Source: Spirosoma aureum (GTDB taxonomy: Bacteria; Bacteroidota; Bacteroidia; Cytophagales; Spirosomataceae). Taken from it: a stretch of DNA of 64,000 nt. Of the stretch, positions 37,301 to 45,237 are shown piece by piece (position 1 is the stretch's first letter; each line of letters opens with the position of its first letter). The stretch spans positions 3,928,501 through 3,992,500 of the forward strand of contig NZ_CP050063.1 in the NCBI RefSeq assembly GCF_011604685.1, read 5' to 3'. Under the pieces are notes generated by a model that was not told where the DNA came from, made no database searches, and worked only from the letters and a program-made list of their open reading frames with translations. Position numbers and translations under genes: made by a program.

Positions 37301-37829
37301 TAAGGGTAAAGGTGTCTTCATTGTACGGGCTTCCTACGAAGACAAAGGGGCCAAAGGATTGCCTTCACTCAGATCGGAGCAGACGTTTGTCTTGAGAAAC
37401 GCCAGGGTCGATGTGCATGGCTTCGATCTTTATGACAATGTAAATAAAATGTCGTACGGGGGGAGTAACCTGGCCATTCCAAGCAAATCAGGAGCGTACA
37501 TGGCAATCAGACAGGCTGATTTGAGTGGGGTAACGGAGTTTCACGTCATGGCCACGGCCCCCAAACCGCAACTCAATGCTAAAGGGGGTAAGGTTGAGTT
37601 ACGACTGGATAGTCCAACCGGGAAATTAATCGGTGAATCGCCGTTCCTGGAAGCGTCGGATAAGATGGACTTTAAACCGAACCAACTAAACGTTCCGGTC
37701 AAACTACCCGCTCCATTTGATAACAAATTGCACGATGTTTATCTGGTCTTTGTCAACCCCAACGAACCACTTGGCAGTCTGATGGTGGTAATGGGCGTAG
37801 AAGCCGTTCTGAGTTCCGTCGGGCAGTGA
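34380..37829 (+). CDS. secreted ThuA / sorbosone dehydrogenase-like / PKD / cytochrome c protein
   Basis: A 1149-residue exported protein with a signal peptide (residues 1-25). Domains in order: ThuA (28-243), a glucose/sorbosone dehydrogenase-like beta-propeller (about 263-690, starting FTKGVLAEKLDEPM), PKD (703-785), a cytochrome c domain with CKGCH at 880-884 binding haem covalently, and a C-terminal carbohydrate-binding-like beta-sandwich (985-1149). The propeller would oxidise a sugar or polyol and pass electrons to the cytochrome, so the protein is a self-contained periplasmic oxidoreductase (inference). It is preceded by a strong promoter and palindrome and followed by a GH106-like gene. 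Confidence 0.9.
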   Translation: MRQNSFRICLLTLGLWLLVQSIFAQEPKRSVLVFSKTAAFRHQSIEAGKTALAKMATEKGFGVQFTEDGAQFNESGLKRFNTVVFLNTTGDVLNGEQQAAFERYIQAGGGYVGIHAATDTEYEWPWYGKLAGAYFLDHPMPNNVQKGKFIVTLKNHWATKGMPDEFERNDEFYSFKDISPKINVVLKIDEKSYVGGKNPDFHPMSWYQEYDGGRAFYTAMGHTDETFTEPLFLNHLWAGINYTTGGDAPKPLDYAKARPEENRFTKGVLAEKLDEPMELSVLGDGRILFIERKGEVRLYTIKTKELKTIAKIPVSTKYVSKEGKESMGEDGLLGLSKDPNFAQNHWIYLYYSDPAESKNVLARFELKGDELVMNSRKLMLDIPTQREECCHTGGSIAWDRAGNLYLSTGDNTNPHGSNGYSPSDERPGRNAWDAQKSSANTNDLRGKIIRIKPQPDGTYTIPDGNLFPKGTAQTRPEIYTMGHRNPFRISVDQKTGYVYWGEVGPDAAKPDPNRGAAGHDEVGQARKAGNFGWPHFVGDNKAYTKYDFVVEKSGDKWDANAPTNTSPNNTGLNTLPPAQKAFIWYPYDGSPEFPLVGAGGRNAMAGPVFYAEDFINAPNAFPNYYNGKLLTYDWMRGWIMAVTMDKDGNYQSMERFMPSYKFSNPMDMEFADNGDLYMLEYGSGWFTANDDARLIRIEYNGGNRKPQLQVAANKMGGSAPFNLSLTAKGTVDADGDALTYAWKISSRNGFSKLINAPDATLTLSTVGVYKATLTVNDGKGGIVSQSMDITVGNEAPVLSVQLPGGNKSFFTPNKPFRYDIKVNDKEDGTLGKGIDPERVAVNIDYMPEGFDKIAIAQGHRSADAGALLASGKKLIEASDCKGCHSVAKKSIGPAYMDVASKYKGDNTALERLTKKVIAGGSGVWGETAMAAHPQLSAADAADMVKYILNVSSEAASSNALPVKGSYTASVPSGDKGKGVFIVRASYEDKGAKGLPSLRSEQTFVLRNARVDVHGFDLYDNVNKMSYGGSNLAIPSKSGAYMAIRQADLSGVTEFHVMATAPKPQLNAKGGKVELRLDSPTGKLIGESPFLEASDKMDFKPNQLNVPVKLPAPFDNKLHDVYLVFVNPNEPLGSLMVVMGVEAVLSSVGQ

Positions 37830-37832
37830 TAT

Positions 37833-37901
37833 AATTAGTTGCCATTAGTCCTAAGTTGTTAGTAATTAGCGTGATTAACGATTGATAAATGGCAACTAAT
37901 T
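37833..37901. repeat. 14-bp perfect inverted repeat between 34380 and 37918 genes
   Basis: Arms AATTAGTTGCCATT (37833-37846) and AATGGCAACTAATT (37888-37901) enclose 41 nt that are rich in further AATTAG-type motifs. It can fold in the mRNA between the two genes. It may be a terminator, attenuator or mobile repeat remnant. Confidence 0.55.
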
Positions 37902-37917
37902 CCTAAACCTCTTTTCT

Positions 37918-40900
37918 ATGAAAAAAATAATAATATTGGCCTGGATGCTTCCTGCGCTGGCTTTTGCGCAGCCTTCGCCACTCCAAAAAGGATTTCAGGT
38001 TCCGCCCAATGCCGCTAAACCACGCGTTTGGTGGCACTGGATGAACGGCAACATCACCAAAGACGGCATCACCAAAGACCTCGAATGGATGAACCGCGTC
38101 GGCATTGGTGGTTTTCAAAACTTCGATGCCAGCCTGTTTACACCCAGCGTGACGCCCAAAAAACTGGTGTTCATGACCCCCGAATGGAAAGACGCCTTTA
38201 AACACACCACCGATCTGGCTCAAAAACTTGGGCTCGAAATGGCCATTGCCGGGTCACCAGGGTGGAGCGTTACGGGTGGTCCGTGGGTAGCTGCCAACGA
38301 TGCCATGAAAAAATACGTCTGGGCCGAAACGCGGGTTACGGGCGGGCAGCCTTTTTCGGGTAAACTACCCCAGCCACCAAATACAACGGGCAGTTTTCAG
38401 AATGTACCGGTAGGTGCCAGTACGCTTGGTGGCCCCGTTGGCGACGTGCCAACCTATTATGCCGATGCCGTTGTTATTGCCTATCGCTTGCCCGCTGCTG
38501 AGAAGTTCTTAAGCACGTTTACGCCCAAAGTGACGGCGAGTGGAGGTACATTCAACCTCAGCGATCTGACCGACGGTGATCTGGCAAAAAGCAGTTTGCT
38601 GCCACCGGTGGAAGTGGGGCAGGATATGTGGATTCAATACGCATTCGATAGTCCACAGACAGTTAAGGCATTCACCATTGTGGGAGCAAGCAGCGGGGGT
38701 GCATTGGCCGAGTTCAGAGGTGCCCCCGATAATCGTACCCTGAAAGTGAGCGACGACGGTGTCAACTTCCGGGATGTTGTGATGATCAAGGGAAGTACGG
38801 TGCCCCAGAACACGATGAGTATTGTGCCTACTACGGCCAAATATTTCCGGTTTGCGTTCAAAACACTACAGCCACAGGGCAATCCCTTTGGTGCCATGTT
38901 TGGCGGAAATGCTGCACCGGGCAAGCCAGAGGGCGTACAGGTTGCGGAACTGGTGCTACACAACACCGACCGGGTAGACCTGTTCGAAGAGAAGGCCGGT
39001 TTCAGTCCGTGGAAAGAAAGCACACACTCACTTGTGAAGTCGGATGCCGACGCCATCCCGACCGAAGATGTACTGGATCTGACCGCTAAAATGAGCACTG
39101 ACGGCACACTGAACTGGACACCCCCGAGCGGGAACTGGGTGGTCATGCGAATGGGCTATTCGATCACAGGCAGGAAAAACCATCCCGCTTCGCCGGAAGC
39201 TACTGGCCTGGAAGTCGATAAGCTCGACAAGGTGGCGGTCAAAAAATACATCGAGACATACCTGGACATGTACAAGGATGCTACCGGCGGACAAATGGGG
39301 ACGAAGGGGCTGCAATACATGGTTCTGGATAGTTACGAAGCAGGCCACATGACCTGGACCAGGGCGATGCCCGAGGAGTTTCTGAAACGCCGTGGCTACG
39401 ACATCAAACCCTGGCTTCCTGTGCTGACGGGGCGGGTGGTGAAGAGTGCCGAAGCCAGTGAGAAGTTCCTGTGGGACTTCCGCAAGACCATTGGTGAACT
39501 GATCGTCGAAAATCATTACGAAGTGATTGGTGATGCGCTGCACGCACGCGGTATGAAGCGATATACCGAATCGCATGAAAATGGTCGGATTTACCTAGCC
39601 GATGGCATGGACGTGAAGCGTAAAGCCGATATTCCGATGTCGGCCATGTGGACGCCCGGTAGTTTGGCCGGTGGGGGAGACGAAGAAGTTCGTAGCGAAG
39701 CCGACATTCGGGAAGCAGCTTCGGTTGCGCACATCTACGGGCAGAATCTGGTAGCGGCCGAGTCGATGACTTCTATTCAAAACGCGTTTAGCTGGCATCC
39801 GGAAAAACTCAAACGTACCGCCGATCTGGAAATGGCGTCGGGATTAAACCGATTTGTCGTACACACGTCCGTACACCAACCGCTGGATGATAAGAAACCC
39901 GGTATTTCGCTCGGGCCTTTTGGTCAATATTTTACCCGGCAGGAAACCTGGGCTGAGCAGGCGAAACCCTGGATGGACTATCTGGGTCGGAGTTGTTATT
40001 TGCTACAGCAGGGCAAACCCGTCGTAGATGTGCTGTATTACTACGGTGAGAACAACAACATCACACAGGCATTTGCCCAAAAGTTGCCTGCTATTCCGGC
40101 TGGCTACGCCTTTGACTTTGCGAATGCGTCTGTGCTGACGAATGCACTGCGTATGGATGGGGATAAGATAAGTACTCCTGGCGGCCAGCAGTACCGCCTG
40201 TTTGTTCTGGATTCCTCGGCGCGAACGATGACGCTGCCCGTACTGAAAAAACTGGGCGAACTGGTCAAGTCGGGTATGCATGTGGCTGGTATCAAACCCG
40301 AGCGTTCCCCAAGCCTGAGCGATAACCCTACTGATTTTACCGCGCTGGTGAACCAGATCTGGGGTAACCCCAATGTATCGACGAAGCCGGTGGATACCGT
40401 CCTGAAGGAAATGAACGTTCAGAAAGACGCGGACATTTCCGGTGCCCGATCGAAGGTGATGTACATTCACCGTCAAACTAGCGATGCTGACCTCTACTGG
40501 CTCGATAACCGTAGCGAGAATCCGAACGAGGCCACGATCAGCTTCCGGATAACGGGTAAAGTGCCGGAGCTGTGGTATCCCGAAACGGGTAAAACCGAAA
40601 AGGTATCCTATCAGATCAACGATGGACGAACGATTGTACCACTCAAGTTTGAGTCGTGGGAAGCCTACTTTATCGTCTTCCGCGACAAGGCGACGGTAAC
40701 TTCTTACACGAAACCTGCTGTTACAGAATCACCCCTTGCCAGCATATCTGGTGCCTGGAAAGTTAACTTTCAGGAAGGCCGGGGTGCACCTCAGCAGGCC
40801 ACGTTTAACACGCTGGTATCGTTGACCGAAAATGCCGACCCAGGGGTCAAGTATTTTTCCGGAACAGCGGCCTACGACAATACGCTTGATGTGCCGAAAG

Positions 40901-41241
40901 TAACTAAAAACGCATCGTACATTCTTGATCTGGGCGAGGTGAAGAACATTGCCGAGGTAATTGTCAACGGTAAAAACGTTGGTACGGTCTGGAAGAAGCC
41001 CTTCCACATCGACATCACGGAAGCGCTAAAAGCTGGTCGTAATACTGTACAGGTAAAAGTTACGAACCTGTGGGTCAATCGCCTGATTGGTGACGCCCAG
41101 CCCGGTGTGACCAGCAAAGTCACGTTCACCACCCTGCCGTTCTACAAAGCTGATGCGCCCCTGTTGCCGTCGGGTCTGCTGGGACCGGTTCGCTTGCTGG
41201 AAGCGACAACTGCTTCTGCAACGGCCGAGGGGAAGCGGTAA
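37918..41241 (+). CDS. GH106-like glycoside hydrolase (alpha-L-rhamnosidase type)
   Basis: An 1107-residue exported protein with signal peptide (KKIIILAWMLPALAFA). The opening RVWWHWMNGNITKDGITKDLEWMNRVG and the later YMVLDSYEAGHMTWTRAMPEEF region match GH106 alpha-L-rhamnosidases of Bacteroidota, and the size also fits. GH106 enzymes cleave terminal rhamnose from pectin side chains and other glycans. A C-terminal beta-sandwich (near 960-1090, IAEVIVNGKNVGTVWKKPF) is typical of the family. It follows the ThuA protein by 88 bp and is probably under the same control. The specificity for rhamnose is inferred, not proven. Confidence 0.85.
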   Translation: MKKIIILAWMLPALAFAQPSPLQKGFQVPPNAAKPRVWWHWMNGNITKDGITKDLEWMNRVGIGGFQNFDASLFTPSVTPKKLVFMTPEWKDAFKHTTDLAQKLGLEMAIAGSPGWSVTGGPWVAANDAMKKYVWAETRVTGGQPFSGKLPQPPNTTGSFQNVPVGASTLGGPVGDVPTYYADAVVIAYRLPAAEKFLSTFTPKVTASGGTFNLSDLTDGDLAKSSLLPPVEVGQDMWIQYAFDSPQTVKAFTIVGASSGGALAEFRGAPDNRTLKVSDDGVNFRDVVMIKGSTVPQNTMSIVPTTAKYFRFAFKTLQPQGNPFGAMFGGNAAPGKPEGVQVAELVLHNTDRVDLFEEKAGFSPWKESTHSLVKSDADAIPTEDVLDLTAKMSTDGTLNWTPPSGNWVVMRMGYSITGRKNHPASPEATGLEVDKLDKVAVKKYIETYLDMYKDATGGQMGTKGLQYMVLDSYEAGHMTWTRAMPEEFLKRRGYDIKPWLPVLTGRVVKSAEASEKFLWDFRKTIGELIVENHYEVIGDALHARGMKRYTESHENGRIYLADGMDVKRKADIPMSAMWTPGSLAGGGDEEVRSEADIREAASVAHIYGQNLVAAESMTSIQNAFSWHPEKLKRTADLEMASGLNRFVVHTSVHQPLDDKKPGISLGPFGQYFTRQETWAEQAKPWMDYLGRSCYLLQQGKPVVDVLYYYGENNNITQAFAQKLPAIPAGYAFDFANASVLTNALRMDGDKISTPGGQQYRLFVLDSSARTMTLPVLKKLGELVKSGMHVAGIKPERSPSLSDNPTDFTALVNQIWGNPNVSTKPVDTVLKEMNVQKDADISGARSKVMYIHRQTSDADLYWLDNRSENPNEATISFRITGKVPELWYPETGKTEKVSYQINDGRTIVPLKFESWEAYFIVFRDKATVTSYTKPAVTESPLASISGAWKVNFQEGRGAPQQATFNTLVSLTENADPGVKYFSGTAAYDNTLDVPKVTKNASYILDLGEVKNIAEVIVNGKNVGTVWKKPFHIDITEALKAGRNTVQVKVTNLWVNRLIGDAQPGVTSKVTFTTLPFYKADAPLLPSGLLGPVRLLEATTASATAEGKR

Positions 41242-41298
41242 GTGTTTACATGTCAAAAATAACGAACAATTCAATTTCACCTTTAACCAATAACCTTC

Positions 41299-41712
41299 AT
41301 GAAAAAAGTAAGCATTCTCCTGTTCATTTTACTATTCGTTGTTTCTGTAAAGGGCTTTTCTCAAACGACTACATCGACAAATGCCACGTCAACAACGGCG
41401 ACTTCGTCGTCCGACTTTTTTGCTGGTAAATGGGAGATAAACGTAGTGGGTACGCCAAACGGAGACGCTAAATTTGTGACTGAACTTACTAGAAAAGATG
41501 GCAAACTGACCGGTGAACTAAAAGACCCAACGGGCAAGCGAACCGAGGTTACTCCGATTACAAAAATACTGGAAGAAGCCACTAAAATGACGATCTATTT
41601 CAATACGGAACAGGCTGGCGAGATCCCCATCGAGCTGACCAAAGTGGATGATGACCATTTAAAAGGAATGCTTTACAATATGTTTGACGCTACGGCTCAG
41701 CGTGTTAAATAA
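41299..41712 (+). CDS. small secreted protein, hypothetical
   Basis: A 137-residue protein with signal peptide (KKVSILLFILLFVVSVKGFS), a short Thr/Ser-rich spacer, then a beta-rich domain FAGKWEINVVGTPNGDAKFV that resembles small exported lipocalin-like modules. Starts 57 bp after the GH106-like gene and could be in the same transcript. It ends just before a large inverted repeat. No function is assigned. Confidence 0.7.
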   Translation: MKKVSILLFILLFVVSVKGFSQTTTSTNATSTTATSSSDFFAGKWEINVVGTPNGDAKFVTELTRKDGKLTGELKDPTGKRTEVTPITKILEEATKMTIYFNTEQAGEIPIELTKVDDDHLKGMLYNMFDATAQRVK

Positions 41713-41715
41713 CAG

Positions 41716-41803
41716 TTTCGTAGAGAAGCACTGGCAGCGGTGCCACGGTTACTGGTGCTGATCCTTATAGCCGTGGCACCGCTGCCAGTGCTTCTCTACG
41801 AAA
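41716..41803. repeat. 33-bp perfect inverted repeat (REP/MITE-like)
   Basis: Arms 41716-41748 and 41771-41803 are perfect complements (33 of 33) around a 22-nt loop. The right arm contains GCCGTGGCACCGCTGCC (41770-41786), a 17-mer that matches 15 of 17 bases at 61706 in another intergenic repeat. It begins 4 bp after a stop codon. The length is beyond what a simple terminator needs, so a mobile palindromic element is likely. Confidence 0.75.
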
Positions 41804-41846
41804 ATTATAATAAGAAAAAGGAGACTAATTTGTGAATTTAAGTTGA

Positions 41847-41891
41847 TGCCCTGAAGCCGGGAAGTAGAAACCGGCCTCAGGGCATTTTTTT
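41847..41891. terminator. terminator with T-tail, convergent genes
   Basis: Stem TGCCCTGAAGCCGG and CCGGCCTCAGGGCA (one mismatch) with a 10-nt loop, followed by TTTTTTT. It lies between the plus-strand gene ending at 41712 and the minus-strand Dabb gene ending at 41962. Confidence 0.8.
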
Positions 41892-41961
41892 ATCCTATAG
41901 GTAGTTCCGCTGAAATAATCGGCGAATCAAATTAATTCAGCTGTAAATAGCTTAGACTAGC

Positions 41962-42255
41962 TCAATCCATCGGTTGAAAATCAATCTCCATAAACTCGGT
42001 TACCTCATTTATCCAGTGTTGCTCAACAAAAGCCTGGTGTAGTGGATGCTGATTGTACTGATCATACTCGTCCTGACTGGCAAAGACCATCGACAACCCG
42101 AACGCGAATTGATTTTTAGCACTAATCTGTCGCAGGCACGACAACTGCCCGACGCCGGGAATGGTTGCCAGTTGTCGGACAGCCTCAAAGAAGGCTAGTT
42201 CCAGCATACTGCCTGGTGCATGTTTCAGCGAGAAAATTACGCTATGTTGAATCAT
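41962..42255 (-). CDS. Dabb (stress-responsive alpha-beta barrel) protein
   Basis: A 97-residue dimeric alpha-beta barrel protein. The start MIQHSVIFSLKHAPGS and the YNQHPLHQAFVEQH segment near residue 67 match Dabb proteins, which have a ferredoxin-like fold; many are uncharacterised and some act on small lipophilic substrates. No catalytic assignment is possible. Located between a terminator and the LytTR response-regulator gene. Confidence 0.87.
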   Translation of the reverse strand: MIQHSVIFSLKHAPGSMLELAFFEAVRQLATIPGVGQLSCLRQISAKNQFAFGLSMVFASQDEYDQYNQHPLHQAFVEQHWINEVTEFMEIDFQPMD

Positions 42256-42309
42256 AAGGTGGCTAACTAGGATTTGGTTGAGGATTAAGCTTGGGTTGAT
42301 AAAAGTTCA

Positions 42310-43068
42310 TTACCGCCCTAACCAATCTTTAAACTCCGACAGCCGACTCATGCTGACAAATACTTCCTGCCGGGGAATGGGCTGTAAATCGACTTTAAGT
42401 TTTCCCGCTGAATAGGCATGAATGGTTTGGATGGCATTTCTGGCGATGATAAACTGGCGATTGACGCGAAAAAACTGGACTGGGTTTAGCAGGCTCGAAA
42501 GCTGGTCCAGACTGTATTCGAGGGGGAGCAATTGCCCGCCTTTGGTGATCAGGAATGTCGCTTTCTCCTCCGAGTAAAAATAAGCAATATCGGCCACCTC
42601 CACGCTATGAACCCTGGTGCCGATCGTGATCATGAACCGTTCCCTGTAGTTGAGCGACTGCGGCTTTTGCATGAACGCCAGGAGCGCGTTCAGATCGGGC
42701 ATTGTCGATTGGCTTCGGAGCATCCTGAACTTCTCGATAGCAGCTACTAACTCCTCATAATCAACGGGTTTAAGTAAGTAATCGATACTGTTAACCTTAA
42801 ACGCTTTCAGCATATATTCATCGTAGGCGGTCGTGAAAATGACCGGTAGCGTCAGACTAAGCTGGTCGAAAATGCTGAAAGCCAGTCCGTCCTCCAGGTG
42901 AATATCCATAAAAACCAGATCGGGTTTCGGATGCTGGCTAAACCAGTCGACGGCCTTTTTGATGGATGGTATCTGGAGCAGTACCTGTATTGATGGGTCA
43001 TACTTTTTCAGTAATCGTTCCAGTTGGCGAGCTGTCCGATCTTCATCTTCAATGATGACAACGTTCAT
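42310..43068 (-). CDS. LytR/AlgR-family response regulator
   Basis: A 252-residue response regulator. The receiver domain has Asp55 in the VFMDIHLED stretch, the acidic start pair in IIEDED, and a TTAYDEY switch. The C-terminal LytTR domain holds HSVEVADIAYFYSEEKA and FFRVNRQFIIARNAIQTI. Its start overlaps the partner kinase stop by 4 bp, so it is coupled to the kinase at 43065. LytTR regulators bind direct-repeat operators, but no target site is visible here. Confidence 0.93.
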   Translation of the reverse strand: MNVVIIEDEDRTARQLERLLKKYDPSIQVLLQIPSIKKAVDWFSQHPKPDLVFMDIHLEDGLAFSIFDQLSLTLPVIFTTAYDEYMLKAFKVNSIDYLLKPVDYEELVAAIEKFRMLRSQSTMPDLNALLAFMQKPQSLNYRERFMITIGTRVHSVEVADIAYFYSEEKATFLITKGGQLLPLEYSLDQLSSLLNPVQFFRVNRQFIIARNAIQTIHAYSAGKLKVDLQPIPRQEVFVSMSRLSEFKDWLGR

Positions 43069-44174
43069 GATAGGAGGGGGATTTTGACAATGAACGATTC
43101 GCCTTGCTTACCATACCATATGGTCCGTTTTGTAAGCAGGGCATAGCGGTTAATAATATTTCGTAGACCAACGCCGGTAGACAGTTCGGTTTGGTCGCGG
43201 GGTTGCCACGGATTCTCGATGATCAGTACGTCGTTCTGGCAATATATACGAACGCGGAGGACCTCCTGAACCGACATACGGTTGTGTTTAACGGCATTCT
43301 CGACCAGCAACTGGAGAGTTAACGGAGCAATTCGATATTGATTTAGCTGAGATGGCGTAATCTCGATAACGACATCAAATTTATTTTCGAATCGGATCTG
43401 AAGTAGAAAGGTATATGAATGGATGAACTCCAGTTCGGTTTTCAGGGGAACCAGTTCCTGATCACGCTGTTCCAGAATATAGCGGTACACTTTAGAAAGT
43501 TGTTTGATGTATTGCTCCGAGAGGTCAGCATCTTCATGCACCATGGAGGTTAGAATACTCAGACTATTAAAGAGGAAGTGAGGGCTGAGCTGGTGTTTCA
43601 GCGCTTCCACTTGACTCAGGGCCGCTTCTTTCTCGGATCGTTCGGCCCGGATCTGCACATTTTTTAGTTGCTGATACGAACGGGAAATGATCGTCAGATA
43701 GAAAGCCGACAGGATAATGACCAGGTTAAAAACGTTGTTTACCCGCTGTAAGTAGGCAAATACGTCAGGGGTGAAGGGTAATGTATGGGGTTTGGGGACT
43801 TGTGCGAAGCCACTATGAATAAACAGGGTAAATAACGCCATCAAAATGAGTTGAAAAACCTTGGTGTAAAGCACGGCCAGCACCAGTGAGATGAGCATGG
43901 TCAGTACCAGGGAAAGCCAGCTGAAATCCAGTAGAAAATCATCCCCGAACCAGTTAAATAATTGGTTTTGAATCCAATCGGTCGCGGTAATCCAGATGAA
44001 ATATAAGCCAAGAGCAATCAGGATGAAGACAACGATAAACGGCGATACCTCCAACAACCTGGCCGGATTTCGAACGGAGTCGGGTAGGTTGACATACAGC
44101 AGAAGGGGTGAATACAGCAGCAGCAACCGAATGGCCAGTTGCCATTTCTGTCGGGAAGTAAGCTTTTCGGCCAT
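43065..44174 (-). CDS. LytS/YehU-type sensor histidine kinase
   Basis: A 369-residue membrane kinase. Hydrophobic segments near residues 14-30, 42-65, 85-120 and 145-165 form the sensory region, followed by a coiled-coil and the His_kinase segment HQLSPHFLFNSL, with the phospho-acceptor His199, and an ATPase domain with VENAVKHNR near residue 285 and a GVGLRNIINRY late motif. It has no periplasmic sensor of known type. It phosphorylates the adjacent LytTR regulator. Confidence 0.93.
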   Translation of the reverse strand: MAEKLTSRQKWQLAIRLLLLYSPLLLYVNLPDSVRNPARLLEVSPFIVVFILIALGLYFIWITATDWIQNQLFNWFGDDFLLDFSWLSLVLTMLISLVLAVLYTKVFQLILMALFTLFIHSGFAQVPKPHTLPFTPDVFAYLQRVNNVFNLVIILSAFYLTIISRSYQQLKNVQIRAERSEKEAALSQVEALKHQLSPHFLFNSLSILTSMVHEDADLSEQYIKQLSKVYRYILEQRDQELVPLKTELEFIHSYTFLLQIRFENKFDVVIEITPSQLNQYRIAPLTLQLLVENAVKHNRMSVQEVLRVRIYCQNDVLIIENPWQPRDQTELSTGVGLRNIINRYALLTKRTIWYGKQGESFIVKIPLLS

Positions 44175-44269
44175 GATCGTTTGTTGGTAAAAGGCAATGG
44201 CCCTAATCGGCTACTAAGTCACAAAATGAAACGAATGAAGTTTCCGGGAAGTCTAATCTAATTACCATT

Positions 44270-44315
44270 CAGCCCTGAATAGACATCGTTTGACGAAGAT
44301 GTCCAGCCAGGGCTG
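44270..44315. repeat. nested inverted repeat, possible terminator
   Basis: CAGCCCTG (44270-44277) pairs with CAGGGCTG (44308-44315), and GACATC (44282-44287) with GATGTC (44298-44303) inside it. It lies downstream of the minus-strand gene at 44367. There is no clear T-run, so factor-dependent or structural use is possible. Confidence 0.5.
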
Positions 44316-44366
44316 TAAAGCTTGGTCACAGGAGCCGAAACACTGAAGTTAGTGTCAGCTCTGAGG

Positions 44367-44723
44367 TTATTCACCCTCTAAGGTAACAACCTGCTGGCTG
44401 GGAACTTCCGCCACCGTAAAGGATTTAACTGTGTGCTCTTTGCCGACGGAAACGGAAAGTTGATAAACTCCAGTACTAAGATGGGAAATATCGAATTTCT
44501 GCTGGATACCATCTTCTAGATTGACATTACTGGAATAGAGCACATGCCCAACCGCATCTTTTAAGGTGATTGTAGCGGTTGCCTTTTCGGGGGCAACGAT
44601 GAGTTTAACCTTGTCATTATCAATCAGCGAAACCGTAGCAATGGGTTGGCTGGGTTCATTGATGGAAGCGAACGATGCAGAACTGGCTACCAGCCCTAAC
44701 ACCAGAAGAAGAATCTTTTTCAT
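44367..44723 (-). CDS. small secreted beta-rich protein
   Basis: A 118-residue protein with a clear signal peptide (KKILLLVLGLVASSASFA), and a single beta-sandwich with ATITLKDAVGHVLYSSNVNLED and DISHLSTGVYQLSVSVGKE. The layout is like the protein at 26614, which also has a LRSSDNQIIYQ-like strand and the same length; the pair look paralogous. Such Bacteroidota proteins resemble T9SS-type C-terminal domains, but no cargo domain is present. Function unknown. Confidence 0.68.
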   Translation of the reverse strand: MKKILLLVLGLVASSASFASINEPSQPIATVSLIDNDKVKLIVAPEKATATITLKDAVGHVLYSSNVNLEDGIQQKFDISHLSTGVYQLSVSVGKEHTVKSFTVAEVPSQQVVTLEGE

Positions 44724-45237
44724 GATTTGTCGTTTTTTTTATTTGTGTTTGTTTGACAGATCAAAGGTAGGCTCGCTATTATAGTCCTGAAAATCAAAGC
44801 TTATGAAGCTTGGAATAAGCCGGATGAGTGAAGGATTTTGGGCGACGAATGAAAACAATACTTCATCGAACGTTTGCATGGTAACCTTACATAGCCAGGT
44901 CGATGTGTCGAGTAAACAGCATCATGGTGCTCCGCTTCATTCCGAAACACGTCAATTAATGTGGAAACAAATCGAACATCCCCGGACGCAAATTGGCGAT
45001 TGTGGATGAGAACAAATTAGGGTATAAATCGAGTTGCTGCTAATAGCACCATCCCATTGACATCGACAGTATACGTGTGCCCATCAATTGGTTGGTGAGA
45101 GATTTTACTTTTGGGTAGATCGTATAAACTGGATCCAGTGCTTATCAGTTGGCAAATTATTAAATTGACTTTTGGCTGGAAGCATGCCACCGGTGCGATA
45201 GAACTCTTCCAGCCAAAAGCCTGTAAACGTATATACT
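44724..45237. other. intergenic region upstream of AraC gene
   Basis: 514 bp with no convincing gene. Short frames at 44803-45009 (+) and 45017-45292 (-) are weak, the latter overlapping the AraC gene start. The only structured part is the inverted repeat at 45169-45219. Confidence 0.45.
45169..45219. repeat. 14-bp perfect inverted repeat with TGCCACCG core
   Basis: Arms CTTTTGGCTGGAAG (45169-45182) and CTTCCAGCCAAAAG (45206-45219) enclose a 23-nt loop with TGCCACCGGTGC. It lies 18 bp before the GTG start of the AraC gene at 45238. The TGCCACCG core recurs at 61710 and, as a near-complement, in the element at 41716. Confidence 0.6.

Noticed and set aside
44803..45009. 68-codon plus-strand frame in the intergenic region
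   Set aside because: No signal peptide, domain or conserved pattern; likely chance.
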